A stretch of DNA of 64,000 nucleotides from assembly GCA_900472575.1 (NCBI GenBank), contig UCIV01000027.1, positions 62,001 through 126,000 of the forward strand, given 5' to 3'. The translations under genes were made by a program, and so were the position numbers. Below the pieces are notes generated by a model. That model made no database searches, had not been told where the DNA came from, and worked only from the letters and a program-made list of their open reading frames with translations. This DNA is from Hyphomicrobiales bacterium. Its GTDB lineage: Bacteria; Pseudomonadota; Alphaproteobacteria; Rhizobiales; Rhizobiaceae. The number at the start of each line of letters is the position of its first letter. Position 1 is the stretch's first letter. Below, piece by piece: positions 43,750 to 52,200 of the stretch.

Positions 43750-44504
43750 AGAAGTGTCCGCTGTGCGGGTTCGAGTGGCTCCGTTTCCAGGCGTTCTCCG
43801 CGCCGCGTCAACTCCGTCCGAGCACTGAAACGGACGTCGATATCGCGATCACGCGCGAAGTCCTGGAGCGCTTCATCAGAGACCCGATCCCAGCTTTTGC
43901 CGCGGTCCGGGCCGGCCGGCACACGGGGCAGCAGGCCGGGTTCGCGGCTCCAGACCAGGAGTTGATCCAGAGATGTCGCATTCAACAGGTCGCGGAGATG
44001 ATGTGCGGTGACATAGGCGTCGGGCATGGCGCGGTGGGCCGGCAAGCCGACCTCATGCACAAGACCCTCCGGCATGCGCTGATAGCGCAGCATCTGATTG
44101 GAAAAGCGCGGCAGTTCGGGCCAGACGCGCAGCGCCGATTTCCAGGTGCAGATCCAGGGTGTGCCGCCGGTGAAGCGAGGCGTGCAATAGCGCTGTTCGA
44201 AACCGGCGCGGTGCGCCGCAAGCGCGTCGAGGCGGCCGGGTGGCCGGAGCACGCTCGCGGCGATTTCCTTCCAGAATGGTGCGTCAGCAACCTGGCGATC
44301 AAGAATATGATGCACGGCAATCGTATCCGACGTCATCGGCCGTCCGGGATTGACCAGCAGTGCTCCACGCTCCTCGGTAACACGCCACAAGCCGTCGTCA
44401 CCCAGAACTACATCCTGCCAACCTATTTCGCAGACGTCGTTCGGGCCATTGCCGCCGGTCTCAAGATCGATGACGCGAACTCTGGGTGAATGGCTTTCGG
44501 AAAT
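43746..44504 (-). CDS. DnaQ-like (DEDDh) 3'-5' exonuclease with a non-canonical start
   Basis: About 252 residues if started at the ATT (44504), which has GAGAGGA 9 bases upstream. Homology begins with VRVIDLETGG (Asp13 and Glu15, the DxE of exonuclease motif I), then EIGWQDVVLG, TAVHH-like HHIL, RAGFEQRYC, and HRAMPDAYVTAHHL (motif III His/Asp). The first ATG, GTG or TTG in frame is a TTG at 44390, after motif I, and would give an inactive protein. The frame is also the same as dinB's, with only the dinB TAA and nine codons between, so a weak start or low-level readthrough are the options. Probably edits for or processes with Pol IV. Confidence 0.72.
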   Translation of the reverse strand: MSESHSPRVRVIDLETGGNGPNDVCEIGWQDVVLGDDGLWRVTEERGALLVNPGRPMTSDTIAVHHILDRQVADAPFWKEIAASVLRPPGRLDALAAHRAGFEQRYCTPRFTGGTPWICTWKSALRVWPELPRFSNQMLRYQRMPEGLVHEVGLPAHRAMPDAYVTAHHLRDLLNATSLDQLLVWSREPGLLPRVPAGPDRGKSWDRVSDEALQDFARDRDIDVRFSARTELTRRGERLETEPLEPAQRTLL

Positions 44505-44531
44505 CCTGATCGATCCTCTCGTTGTTCTCGG

Positions 44532-45629
44532 TTACAAAGCCAGATCGAGCTGCGGTTGTTCCTCGTCATGTTCTGTCTGATCGTTGGTCAGTGAGGAGAG
44601 CGTCACGCCAAGCAGGCGGACCGGGCGCTTGAACGGATAGACGGTGGCAAGCAGCGTCGATGCCGCCTCCATGATCTCAGCAATGCCCGTGACAGGAAAC
44701 GTGCCCGTCCTGCTTCGTGTCGCCTGTGTGAAGTCCGAATACTTGATCTTCACCGTTACCGTCTTGCCGCTGATCGATTTTGCCTGACAATGCGACCAGA
44801 CTTTCTCTGCCAACGGTTTCAACTCGTTGGTTGCAAGCCCGAGATCGTCGATGTCGTCGACGAACGTATCTTCCGCACCCACCGATTTCCGGATCCGGTC
44901 GGGCCGAACAGGGCGCTCGTCAATGCCTCGCGCAATTCCATAAAAGTAGGGGCCGGATTTTCCGAAATTCTCTGCCAGGAACTGTAACGATTTCGATTTC
45001 AGGTCGGCGCCGGTTTCGATCCCGAGGCGGTGCATCTTCTCAGCGGTGGCTGGACCGACCCCGTGAAACTTCTTTACCGCGAGTCCCTCGACGAAGGCCG
45101 GCCCGTTCTTCGGGGTGATGACAGCCTGGCCGTTCGGCTTGTTGAGGTCCGACGCCATCTTGGCCAGGAACTTGTTGTAGGAAATACCAGCCGATGCATT
45201 GAGACCGGTGACGGCCTTGATCTTCGCACGGATCTCCAGCGCGATCTCGGTGGCGATTGGCATCTCTTTGAGATTTTCCGTCACGTCGAGATAGGCTTCG
45301 TCAAGCGACAGCGGTTCGATCAGCGGCGTATATTCCGCGAAAATATCTCGGATCTGTTGCGAGACAGCCCGATAGACTTCGAACCGCGGCTTCACAAAAA
45401 TCAGCTCCGGGCACTTGCGAGCCGCCGTCACCGAGGGCATCGCCGACCGAACACCAAACTCGCGTGCTTCGTAGCTTGCCGCAGCAACCACACCACGAGC
45501 AGCAGCCCCGCCGACAGCGAGAGGCTTGCCGCGCAGCTCCGGATTGTCGCGCTGTTCGACCGACGCGTAGAAAGCATCCATGTCAACATGGATGATCTTG
45601 CGGGCTTGTGGTGAGGCCGTGACGTTCAT
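44532..45629 (-). CDS. dinB: DNA polymerase IV (DinB)
   Basis: 365 residues, complete Y-family polymerase: catalytic acidic pairs in HVDMDAFYASVEQRDNP and LSLDEAYLDVT, the steric-gate region FYASVE, YNKFLAKMASDLNKP, KKFHGVGPATAEKM (helix-hairpin-helix), and a C-terminal tail QPQLDLAL with a beta-clamp-binding form (QLDL). SOS-induced translesion synthesis. LexA box 24 bases upstream. Head of a three-gene unit with the DnaQ-like exonuclease and a hypothetical protein; shares the divergent promoter region with the stress-type gene at 45785. Confidence 0.95.
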   Translation of the reverse strand: MNVTASPQARKIIHVDMDAFYASVEQRDNPELRGKPLAVGGAAARGVVAAASYEAREFGVRSAMPSVTAARKCPELIFVKPRFEVYRAVSQQIRDIFAEYTPLIEPLSLDEAYLDVTENLKEMPIATEIALEIRAKIKAVTGLNASAGISYNKFLAKMASDLNKPNGQAVITPKNGPAFVEGLAVKKFHGVGPATAEKMHRLGIETGADLKSKSLQFLAENFGKSGPYFYGIARGIDERPVRPDRIRKSVGAEDTFVDDIDDLGLATNELKPLAEKVWSHCQAKSISGKTVTVKIKYSDFTQATRSRTGTFPVTGIAEIMEAASTLLATVYPFKRPVRLLGVTLSSLTNDQTEHDEEQPQLDLAL

Positions 45630-45652
45630 ACGGGGTCGCTCAACGCAGGTGA

Positions 45653-45667
45653 AAACAAAGAGAGAAC
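45653..45667 (-). promoter_or_regulatory. LexA box upstream of dinB
   Basis: Plus-strand AAAC-AAAGAGA-GAAC, one base off the GAAC-N7-GAAC consensus, 24 bases upstream of the dinB start. Together with the imuA box it puts both polymerase units under LexA. Confidence 0.7.
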
Positions 45668-45725
45668 ATAGCAGCCGGCCGGCGCAAATCCAACCCGATC
45701 AGATCGAGTTTTCGATTTCTCGACC

Positions 45726-45750
45726 GAAACCACACGACCCCAGCGACGTT
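45726..45750 (+). promoter_or_regulatory. EcfG/RpoE2-like promoter for the gene at 45785
   Basis: GAAAC (45726-45730), 16 bases, CGTT (45747-45750). One base off the GGAAC -35 form, 34 bases upstream of the start codon. Second site of this type in the window. Confidence 0.45.
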
Positions 45751-45784
45751 TGGTACACAATGACCGAAACGCAGGGAGAAGCCC

Positions 45785-46093
45785 ATGTCTGATGATAGCA
45801 CCACGACCATCCGCGCGACTTTCAAGACCCGCGAAGCTGCCGACCTTGCGATTGAACATCTGGTCCAGCAGCATGGGGTTTCCCGGCCAGATATCTTCGT
45901 GCAGCCGGTCGCATCTAACAATTCGGCAGGATCCGCACCTTCAGGCGGCGACGTCGGAAACAATGGCGATGTGCGGACCGATGCGCCTTTGGAAGGTGAA
46001 ATAGAGGTGTCGGCCGACATTGCGGCCTCGAAGATTGCCGCCGTACAGCGCAGCCTCGGCGATCTGGATGCGATGCGGGTTTCGGGACGTTGA
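45785..46093 (+). CDS. small acidic hypothetical protein, stress-type
   Basis: 102 residues with GGGAGA 5 bases before the ATG. TIRATFKTREAADLAIEHLV and VSRPDIFVQPVAS, a low-complexity Gly/Asn/Asp segment, then EIEVSADIAASKIAAVQRSL. The ferredoxin-like alternation (beta-alpha-beta, linker, beta-alpha-beta) fits a small ACT- or general-stress-type fold, but no family is recognised. No signal peptide. Divergent from dinB, with a likely EcfG-type promoter of its own. Confidence 0.7.
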   Translation: MSDDSTTTIRATFKTREAADLAIEHLVQQHGVSRPDIFVQPVASNNSAGSAPSGGDVGNNGDVRTDAPLEGEIEVSADIAASKIAAVQRSLGDLDAMRVSGR

Positions 46094-46597
46094 CCAAGCC
46101 GGTCAGGCTCTAGGTCCAGAAGAGGCCTCACACGGCCGCAGTTAAGCTGCCCCATCCAAACAGTCTGCTGTCCTTTGCATGGGACTACGTTGACTCGTGC
46201 CCAACGAGTTGAAGACTGCCGGCGAAGAAGGCAACTTCGATCAATGCTCATACGTCCACCGCGACGGTTAGTTGAACGCAGGTGAAGCACGGCCCATGAG
46301 GTTGTAGCTACAAATAGTCGGTGCTTTTGCAGAAAGAGATCACCAGCTGTCCCGGACGCGACAGACTGCATCAGCATGATTGCTGTTTGTCGGAGGCGGC
46401 CTCTGGAGGCGTCCCAGTCCCGCTCTTGATGGATGGCTTCCTGGTCCGGCCCCGGATCTCCGTCGATCAACCCGCTGACGGGGTCCGCTAGCAAGCTGCG
46501 GCCGCTTCGGCTTTGCCTTCGCGGTGATCGCGACCGGTTCCGGACACTGACGGCAGCCATCGAGCGGGAATGGCCCGCTCCAAAGATGGAGCCTCAG
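46094..46597. other. junction between the SOS island and the plasmid backbone
   Basis: 504 bases with no protein-like frame of any length. ACTCGT/ACGAGT form a short inverted repeat around 46191-46208. The last 120 bases before 46598 are GC-rich and resemble the long leaders that precede the backbone genes further on. I see no terminator with a T tract. Confidence 0.5.
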
Positions 46598-46774
46598 ATG
46601 AACACCGATCTTTCTATTGCGCAGAACCACGCCTTCCAGCTTTCCCGCACCCTGATGGTTCCAGTCACGCTGTTCCGGTCCGGCGACGAGTTCGGCGTCC
46701 TTCCGAGCGACGAACTCGATGACGAAGACGATCTGGAGATCGTGCATGAATTCCATCCCTGGCCGGCTCATTGA
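46598..46774 (+). CDS. small acidic hypothetical protein
   Basis: 58 residues from ATG 46598, with GGAG 8 bases upstream: MNTDLSIAQNHAFQLSRTLM, VPVTLFRSGDEFGVLPSDEL, then DDEDDLEIVHEF and a His/Trp end. Strongly acidic second half. No signal peptide, no membrane helix. The sequence is protein-like and short, as for many plasmid genes. First gene of the backbone block. Function unknown. Confidence 0.55.
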   Translation: MNTDLSIAQNHAFQLSRTLMVPVTLFRSGDEFGVLPSDELDDEDDLEIVHEFHPWPAH

Positions 46775-46991
46775 GCCGGCATTTTCCTCTCCTTGATGCC
46801 GCTTGCGAGCGGCAGGCGGCAAGGGAAGCTGCGCCGCTGCTGGCAGGTCATCCGGAGCGGAATGCAAATCTGCAGATTGCCAGCCGCGCCCTTGCCCCCC
46901 TTTGCTCTTCGCGGCCGCCGGAAACGGTCCCGCAAATTGCGGGAGGCACGAATCTGGAGAGAAGGGCGGCGCCAAGAGCGCCGGGAAAATA

Positions 46992-47954
46992 ATGGAGAAA
47001 GAAAAACTGGAAGAGCTTCGGGACCGTGTCCCGTGCGCAGCCGTGTTGGAACAGGCTGGCTTCGCCATCGATGTCAAGGAAAGCACCCGCAAGGCCGTGA
47101 AATACCGGCGCGATGCGGAAATCGTCATCGTCATCCATGGCGGGCGGGGATGGTTCGATCCACTGTCCGACGCGAAAGGCGATGTCTTCGGTCTGGCGGA
47201 GCATCTGGACGGCGTGACCTTCGTCGAGGCGCTCAACCGAGTGGCCGCTCTTGTGGGCATCGTCGCCAGGGATCCTGCCTGGTCTCGACCGCCCGGAAAG
47301 CCCGCTCACATCCGTTCCGTCTCTGAACGCTGGGCAACACGACGTCGGCCGTGGCAGGGATCGATGACCTGGCGCTATCTGCGCAGCGAGCGCTGCCTAC
47401 CGGCAACGATCATCCGGGAGGCCATCCAAAGGAACCTCCTCCGAGAGGGCCCATACGGCAGCATGTGGGCCGCACATGTTAATGACGATGGTACTGTCAC
47501 CGGCTGGGAGGAGCGCGGTCCCGATTGGCGCGGCTTTTCGACAGGCGGTTCTAAAATTCTATTTCGCCTCGGCTCTCCTGACGCCATGCGTCTTTGCGTC
47601 ACCGAAGGGGCGATCGACGCCATGAGCCTTGCGGCATTCGAGGGGCTGCGTGAGGGCAGCGTCTATCTCAGCACCGGCGGAGGTTGGTCACCGATGACGG
47701 ACGCCGCGGTCCGCAAGCTGGCAGCACGTCCGGGTGCTGTTCTGGTCGCGGCCACTGACAGCAATAGCCAGGGCGAGACCTTTGCCTGCCGCCTCCGTGA
47801 CATCGCGGATGAGGTGCGCTGCGACTGGCTGCGGCTGAAGCCGCCGGCCGAGGACTGGAATGAAGCGCTGAAAGCGCGGGAGAAAGAAAAGAGGGAGAGA
47901 AGAAAGGAAACAAGCCAAGGCCTGCCGCATGCCCGCCGGTCGCATCAAGGGTAA
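46992..47954 (+). CDS. DUF3991/Toprim-domain protein
   Basis: 320 residues from ATG 46992. N-terminal DUF3991-like region (ELRDRVPCAAVLEQAGFAID, GRGWFDPLSDAKGDVFGLAE, VTFVEALNRVAALVG) as found on mobile elements, then a Toprim domain (MRLCVTEGAIDAMSLAAFEG, VLVAATDSNSQGETFACRL) of the kind that acts in primases or topoisomerases. The Toprim Glu (TEGAIDA) and the acidic cluster (ATDSN) are present. It may be a plasmid or element primase-like protein. The 3' end is Lys/Arg/Glu-rich (KAREKEKRERRKET). Confidence 0.75.
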   Translation: MEKEKLEELRDRVPCAAVLEQAGFAIDVKESTRKAVKYRRDAEIVIVIHGGRGWFDPLSDAKGDVFGLAEHLDGVTFVEALNRVAALVGIVARDPAWSRPPGKPAHIRSVSERWATRRRPWQGSMTWRYLRSERCLPATIIREAIQRNLLREGPYGSMWAAHVNDDGTVTGWEERGPDWRGFSTGGSKILFRLGSPDAMRLCVTEGAIDAMSLAAFEGLREGSVYLSTGGGWSPMTDAAVRKLAARPGAVLVAATDSNSQGETFACRLRDIADEVRCDWLRLKPPAEDWNEALKAREKEKRERRKETSQGLPHARRSHQG

Positions 47955-48094
47955 AGCTTCGCCCGCTCAAGAGCGGCCCTTGACCCGTCCGGACGGAGAG
48001 GCGGCGTGAGGGAGTGGTCATGAAGGACTGAAGAGGATGGTGAGCCGGCAGGCAGCACCGCGCTTCGGTTCGGACAGGGCCAAAGGAGCCGTCA

Positions 48095-48703
48095 ATGAAC
48101 ACCCCTTCCCCAATCCGGAAAGTCTACCAGGTCATCACTGAGCGCCATCAGATGTTCCGAATGTTCGATCGGCATGCGCAGCGTCCTCACCGTTTCGACA
48201 GTGACGCGAGCGCGCTCTATGCAGGCGAGTGGTTCGAAATAGCCGAGCGTGAGCATGATTACATGTTCGAGATCCTGCCGCCGCTGTGGATCCGCGGCTC
48301 GATGTTCGCCATGCGCGAATTCCTGACCGGATCCGTCACATCGGTATTCTTCGCGCTGCGGATCGACGGGGTCATTCGTTTCTTCCATGCCTATTGCGAT
48401 CTCTCCGACCGTGGGTCGGTGGAAGACATGCGCCTGGCGATCATCGAGAGGGAAACGCGCCCTGTTCGATCGATGACGCGCGAGGAACGTCTGGAGCATA
48501 TCTGGAGTGCCACGGCGGACGCCTATCGCGGCTACTCCGATGAAACCGCCCCGCAGTATCTGCCGGGTCAGCGCGTCATCGCTCTCTACACCGCGACTGG
48601 GTCTGCCAGGTTGAAGTTGCTCGATGACCTGACCGACGACGAGATCGCCGCCAAACTGCCCGTCCAACTGCGCCATTTGCCCGATGCGGCAGTCGCAGCG
48701 TGA
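48095..48703 (+). CDS. DUF1419 protein
   Basis: 202 residues with GGAG 7 bases upstream of the ATG. KVYQVITERHQMFRMFDRHA, EWFEIAEREHDYMFEILPPL, WIRGSMFAMREFLTGSVTSV, FFALRIDGVIRFFHAYCDL: the DUF1419 pattern of rhizobial plasmids. No signal peptide. Length is typical. It precedes the DUF3085 gene by 13 bases and is co-transcribed with it. Function unknown; restricted, as far as I know, to large plasmids and integrative elements of Rhizobiales. Confidence 0.8.
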   Translation: MNTPSPIRKVYQVITERHQMFRMFDRHAQRPHRFDSDASALYAGEWFEIAEREHDYMFEILPPLWIRGSMFAMREFLTGSVTSVFFALRIDGVIRFFHAYCDLSDRGSVEDMRLAIIERETRPVRSMTREERLEHIWSATADAYRGYSDETAPQYLPGQRVIALYTATGSARLKLLDDLTDDEIAAKLPVQLRHLPDAAVAA

Positions 48704-48716
48704 GGAGATGCGTTTC

Positions 48717-49118
48717 ATGCTTTCCTTTCCGATCGAATCTGTGCGGGCGGTGATCGCCCGCGGTCGCGATGACGCGGAAGCCAATGATGGTTTTCGCAAT
48801 CCCCACTATGGCCTTCATCCCGGGCGCGACGAACGGCCAGGTCTATGGCTGGTCGGTGACCACGGTGTCTACCTGTGCTCGAACGGCAAGCTGCCGGATG
48901 GCGAAAAGCCGTTCGTCGCTTACGCACTCGAATGCGATCCCCGCACGAATGACGACTGGTTCGAGGTCAAGCGCAAGACCTTCGGCGGCGATGACGGTGT
49001 CGAATTCATCGATGCCGAGCAACTGGAGGCGATGATCGCTGCCACTCCCAATGCGAGGCATCTCGGCATCACTTTCGACGAGGACTCGATGGAACTCTTC
49101 ATCATCGAGTGGTCGTAG
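48717..49118 (+). CDS. DUF3085 protein
   Basis: 133 residues from ATG 48717 (an ATG at 48708 has GAGGAG immediately in front, too close; this one has it 9 bases away). MLSFPIESVRAVIARGRDDA, RPGLWLVGDHGVYLCSNGKL, ALECDPRTNDDWFEVKR, and an acidic C-terminus FDEDSMELFIIEWS. Matches the DUF3085 pattern, another plasmid family of unknown function. Coupled to the DUF1419 gene. Confidence 0.8.
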   Translation: MLSFPIESVRAVIARGRDDAEANDGFRNPHYGLHPGRDERPGLWLVGDHGVYLCSNGKLPDGEKPFVAYALECDPRTNDDWFEVKRKTFGGDDGVEFIDAEQLEAMIAATPNARHLGITFDEDSMELFIIEWS

Positions 49119-49216
49119 CCTCCCCGCCTCAGCGGATCCCCAACACGAACCAGCGTCCTCAGCCGCCAATCGTCCTGGCGGAACGACGAGGCGCGCCTAC
49201 ACAAGGAGATTTTATC

Positions 49217-52200
49217 ATGAGCAACGATCCCTTCACGCTCGACATGTTCGGTAGTTCTGCACTCTCGTCCGGGCTTGGCCTTGGTGTGACCGTCTTCGGC
49301 GCCTTTTCGCCTGCGGCCGCCAATGACGACGATCCGGAACCCACGCCGCCTGCGTCGGGGCCGGCATCCGCACCTCCCGGGGCGGCCGTACACGCCCGGC
49401 CCCCCTCACGCCCAAGAAGGCTTCGGGCAAACTTCTATCTTGAGGGTGACCGCGGCCTGCCTTCGTCCTGGAAGGATCGCGTCCGTGCCAATGTTGCGGC
49501 CATCCTCATCGCCCATAACATCTCCAGGCAGGACCGCCCGGCGACGCCCAAGGAGCAGGCGCAACTGATCCGCTTCACCGGATTTGGCGCCTCCGAACTC
49601 GCCAACGGCATGTTCCGCCGTCCGGGCGAGGTCGACTTCCGGCAGGGCTGGCATGATCTCGGCTCATCGCTTGAGACTGCCATCTCCGAAGCCGACTATG
49701 CATCGCTCGCCCGCTGCACCCAGTACGCCCATTTCACGCCGGAGTTCATTATCCGGGCGATCTGGTCCGGCATCCAGAGGCTCGGCTGGCGTGGCGGCCG
49801 CGTCCTTGAACCCGGGATCGGCACGGGACTATTTCCAGCGCTGATGCCAGAAGCGCATCGAAACAGCAGCTACGTCACCGGCGTCGAGCTCGATCCCGTC
49901 ATCGCGCGGATCGTCAAGCTGCTGCAGCCGAAGGCCCGGATCATCGAGGGCGACTTTTCCCGCACCGATCTGACGCCGATCTACGATCTCGCGATCGGCA
50001 ATCCCCCATCCTCGGATCGTATTGTCCGCTCTGATCGCGCCCACAGGTCGCTTGGCCTGCGCCTGCACGACTATTTCATCGCCCGGTCGATCGACCTCTT
50101 GAAGCCGGGTGCGCTAGCCGCCTTCGTCACCTCGCACGGCACGATGGACAAGACCGGCATGACGGCGCGGGAGCATATCGCCAAGTCCGCTGACCTGATT
50201 GCGGCGATCCGCCTGCCCGAGGGCAGCTTCCGCCGTGACGCCGGCACGGATGTTGTCGTCGATATCCTGTTCTTCCGCAAGCGGAAGGCCGGTGAACCGG
50301 AAGGCAACCAGACCTGGCTCGACGTTGAGGAGGTTCGCCCGGCGACGGACGGCGAGGGCGCGATCCGCGTCAACAGGTGGTTCGGGCGCCATCCCGACTT
50401 CGTTCTCGGTAGCCACGCGCTGACGTCGGCACCTTTCGGCGAGACCTATACGTGCCGGCCCCGCGCTGGCGAAGATCTCGAAAATGCGTTGAAAGCGGTA
50501 GTCTCGCTTCTTCCAAAGGGCCTGTATGACGGCGAACCGACCGCGATCGATATCGATCTGGAGGACGAACTCGGCGAGATCGTCGATCTGCAGCCGAAGG
50601 ACAGGACGATCCGCGAGGGCAGCTTCTTCCTCGACCGGTCGAAGGGCCTGATGCAGATGCTCGATGGAGCTGCCGTGCCTGTGACGGTGCGAAAGGGCCG
50701 TACAGGCGATGGGATCTCGGAAAAACACGTCCGGATCATCAGCAAGCTCATCCCGATCCGCGATGCGGTGCGCGAAGTTTTGAAGGCTCAGGAACAGGAC
50801 CGCCCGTGGCGTGACAGCCAAGTTCGGCTGCGCATAGCCTGGTCCACCTTCATTAGGGACTTTGGCCCGATCAACCACACGACCGTCTCGATCCAGGAGG
50901 ATCCTGAAACTAGTGAGGTGAAAGAGACTCATCGCCAGCCGAATCTCGCACCCTTCCGCGACGATCCCGATTGCTGGCTGGTCGCCTCGATCGAGGATTA
51001 TGATCTCGAGACGGACACGGCGAAGCCGGGCCCGATTTTTTCCGAACGTGTGATTGCTCCACCCGTGGCGCCGACGATCACATCGCCTGCAGATGCACTC
51101 GCCGTCGTGCTGAATGAGCGTGGTCATGTCGATATCGACCACATCGCGGAGCTGCTACACAGCGATCCCGCGACTGTGGTCGATGAGCTGGGTGAAGAAG
51201 TATTTCGCGACCCGATCGATGGATCCTGGTCGACGGCCGATGGCTACCTATCCGGGGCCGTCCGCACCAAGCTCGCGGCCGCTCAGGCCGCGGCCGAGCT
51301 CGATCCGGCCTATGAGCGGAACGTGCGGGCGCTTCGGGGTGTCCAGCCGGCCGACCTGCCACCGTCGGACATCACCGCCCGTCTTGGGGCGCCTTGGATC
51401 CCGGCTGCTGATGTCGTGGCCTTCGTCAAAGAGAAGATGGAAGCCGACATCCGTATCCATCATATGCCGGAACTCGGCTCCTGGACGGTGGAGGCGCGCC
51501 AGCTTGGCTATTCAGCGGCTGGCACATCCGAATGGGGCACCAACCGGCGCCATGCCGGTGAATTGCTCGCAGATGCCCTGAACAGCCGCGTGCCGCAGAT
51601 CTTCGACGTCTCCAAGGATGTCGACGGCGAGCGCCGGGTGCTCAATGTCGTCGACACCGAAGCAGCCCGCGACAAGCTGCAAAGAATCAAGCAGGCCTTT
51701 CAAGATTGGGTCTGGACCGATCCGGATCGCACCGACCGGCTGGCCCGCGATTACAATGACCGTTTCAACAATATCGCGCCGCGCAAGTTCGACGGCTCAC
51801 ATCTGAAGCTACCGGGCGCCTCAGGCGCCTTTACTTTATATGGGCACCAGAAACGCGGCATCTGGCGCATCATCGCCGATGGCTCGACCTACCTTGCTCA
51901 TGCCGTCGGCGCCGGCAAGACCATGACCATGGCGGCCGCCATCATGGAACAGCGCCGGCTCGGGCTGATCGCCAAGGCGATGCTGGTCGTACCCGGCCAT
52001 TGCCTGGCGCAGGCGGCCCGTGAGTTTCTGGCGCTCTACCCGAATGCCCGCATTCTGGTCGCCGATGAGACCAACTTCACCAAGGACAAGCGCGCTCGCT
52101 TCCTGTCGCGGGCGGCGACCGCGACCTGGGATGCGATCATCATCACCCATTCGGCGTTTCGGTTCATTGCCGTGCCCTCGGCCTTCGAGCAACAGATGAT

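Noticed and set aside
45640..46560. 306-codon minus-strand frame over the dinB upstream region
   Set aside because: Arg/Ser-rich, covers promoter elements and a plus-strand gene; no ribosome site or domain.
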